A DNA stretch of 64,000 nt from a virus: the IMG/VR virus record IMGVR_UViG_3300028228_000176, positions 1-64,000 of that record; one strand, 5' to 3'. This document shows positions 62,989-64,000 of the stretch, piece after piece. The translations under genes were made by a program, and so were the position numbers. Each line of letters opens with the position of its first letter. Position 1 is the stretch's first letter. Under the pieces are notes generated by a model. That model was not told where the DNA came from. It did not search any database and saw nothing but the letters and a program-made list of their open reading frames with translations.

Positions 62989-63585
62989 ATGAAGAGTGTT
63001 TATGATTTTATTGTAAAACCAGTCAACGGAAGATACGACAACGTTAAGAAAGTTGGAGATGTTGACCTTATAGTAAATACTAGAATTGAAGAATATAAAA
63101 GCATTAGCAAAGTTGCAGAAGTTGTAGCTTTGCCAATGTCTATTAAGACAGATATAAAAGTTGGAGATATTGTTGTTATACATCACAACATATTTAGAAG
63201 GTTTTACGATATAAGGGGTAATGAAAAAAATAGTAGAGCTTTTATTAAAGAAGATATGTACGCTTGCCCTCCAGAACAGATTTATATGTACGGAGACAAT
63301 ATACCTCATTTGGATTATTGTTTTGTTAAGCCTTTAGTAAGCCACGATATATTTTCAATTGACAAAGAAAAGCCTCTTGTTGGCATATTGAAGTTTGGAA
63401 ACAAACAACTATCAAAATTAGGTATAGAAAAAGAAGATTTAGTTTCGTTTAGACCAACATCAGAATTTGAGTTTGTTATTGACGAAGAACTATTATATTG
63501 TATGAAATTAATTAACATTGTTGCGAAACATGGACGTAAAGGAAACGAAGAGGAATATAATCCTAGCTGGGCAAGCAGCAGTTGA
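62989..63585 (+). CDS. Late protein, GroES-like fold suspected
   Basis: 198 residues. A central beta segment KVGDIVVIHHNIFRRFYDIR recalls the Cpn10 fold but lacks a mobile loop. CPPEQIYMYGDNIP and FVKPLVSHDIFSIDKEKPLV follow. The last 20 residues overlap the next gene and may be altered by an indel. Function unknown; it precedes the terminase genes. Confidence 0.45.
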   Translation: MKSVYDFIVKPVNGRYDNVKKVGDVDLIVNTRIEEYKSISKVAEVVALPMSIKTDIKVGDIVVIHHNIFRRFYDIRGNEKNSRAFIKEDMYACPPEQIYMYGDNIPHLDYCFVKPLVSHDIFSIDKEKPLVGILKFGNKQLSKLGIEKEDLVSFRPTSEFEFVIDEELLYCMKLINIVAKHGRKGNEEEYNPSWASSS

Positions 63586-63814
63586 GGAATTAATAAAAGT
63601 AGCTAAAGAGCCTATTCTCGATGAAGAAGATGACTTAACAGCAGACAAGTTGAAGAATGCAGCAGCCACAAAGAAACTAGCTATATTCGACGCTTTTGAA
63701 ATTCTAAATAGAATTAAGGAAGAAGAGGATATGTTGGATGACAAACCAAAAGAAGAGACTGACAAGAAAAGTAATTTCAAGGGTTTTGCTGAAGGTAGGG
63801 CTAAATTTAATTAA
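63530..63814 (+). CDS. terS: Terminase small subunit candidate
   Basis: 94 residues from the ATG at 63530 (MDVKETKRNIILAGQAAVEE). Helical, with a charged C-terminus ending FKGFAEGRAKFN. It lies 1 bp before the start of terL, the normal place of the small terminase that recognises packaging sites. No HTH is certain, so the call rests on position and size. Confidence 0.5.
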   Translation: MDVKETKRNIILAGQAAVEELIKVAKEPILDEEDDLTADKLKNAAATKKLAIFDAFEILNRIKEEEDMLDDKPKEETDKKSNFKGFAEGRAKFN

Positions 63815-63815
63815 T

Positions 63816-64000
63816 ATGTACGAACAAACTTTATACAAAGTTCTCGACAATTACATTAAGGCAGCTACAATAAAAAAGAAGAACAGACACAAAACGTGGA
63901 AGTATGGTTACGATGCTGACCACGATATGGTTGTTATAAGTAAAACAGGTAAGATAGGAGAGATTTACGAAATACAAAATCTTAAAATAGCATTACCTGC
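63816..64000 (+). CDS. terL: Terminase large subunit, N-terminal part (3' end cut by window)
   Basis: 61 complete codons are visible: MYEQTLYKVLDNYIKAATIK then KTWKYGYDADHDMVVISKTG and GEIYEIQNLKIALP. This N-terminal segment is typical of large terminases of Bacteroidota podoviruses. With the C-terminal part at the start of the window it should make one gene, lacking roughly 200 codons (ATPase Walker A region) that fall between the window ends. Confidence 0.6.
   Translation, partial: MYEQTLYKVLDNYIKAATIKKKNRHKTWKYGYDADHDMVVISKTGKIGEIYEIQNLKIALP

Noticed and set aside
1-64000. tRNA genes, CRISPR arrays, insertion sequences, integrase
   Set aside because: No T-loop/anticodon pattern, regular spacer repeats, transposase or recombinase motif was recognised in any frame.

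Overview
The window looks like almost the whole genome of a tailed podovirus-type phage that infects a Bacteroidota host, probably an aquatic flavobacterium. Three things point there: AT-rich DNA; leftward promoters with the Bacteroidota -7 box TAnnTTTG; and a portal, major capsid and tail-ring gene order recognised from the crAss-like / Cellulophaga podovirus lineage. The end of the large terminase gene opens the window, and the start of a large terminase gene, directly after a small-terminase candidate, closes it. The ends therefore appear to be the two sides of one cut inside terL on a circular map of roughly 64-65 kb. No tRNA, CRISPR array, tyrosine or serine integrase, DNA polymerase or RNA polymerase was recognised.

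Layout. (1) 1-25.4 kb, plus strand: terminase C-terminus, portal, scaffold-like protein, major capsid protein, tail-ring/adaptor proteins, two large tail proteins, and three internal-virion-type proteins, the last a giant polyvalent protein of about 2,240 codons broken by many one-base frameshifts. A strong hairpin terminator at 25.45 kb separates these from the converging leftward genes. (2) 25.5-52.2 kb, minus strand (early region): small genes near 48-52 kb, replication and regulation genes (DnaA domain IV protein, sigma-70 factor, HTH protein), recombination and replication genes (Erf, PD-(D/E)XK exonuclease, SSB, primase-helicase, metallophosphoesterase, endonuclease), and an intein-bearing B12-type ribonucleotide reductase. 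(3) 52.2-53.27 kb: a divergent intergenic region with 20-bp iterons and a palindromic element, the best origin candidate. (4) 53.3-64 kb, plus strand: fibre/adhesin proteins, GroEL and GroES homologues, lysis genes (M15 endopeptidase, holin candidates) and small structural proteins leading into terS-terL.

Most unusual content: the minus-strand region holds three groups of gene cassettes, mostly with a single gene each, separated by imperfect hairpins with the architecture of integron attC sites (RYYYAAC ... GTTRRRY on the gene strand, with an inner second stem). They lie near 25.7-28.0, 38.4-39.5 and 42.6-47.6 kb. In several cassettes the stop codon TAA is supplied by the attC R'' box. The largest array carries five different DNA methyltransferase-type genes, and a sixth lies in the 26-28 kb group. 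No integron integrase is visible, so the arrangement resembles a cluster of attC sites lacking an integrase (CALIN), carried by a phage and loaded with probable anti-restriction genes. A 35-bp repeat sits at the downstream border of two of these groups and also occurs once outside them.

Caveat: many reading frames are broken by single-base indels, mostly in or next to A, T or G runs, while the protein sequence continues sensibly in another frame. This looks like residual sequencing error. I annotate the joined genes and state where each break lies.
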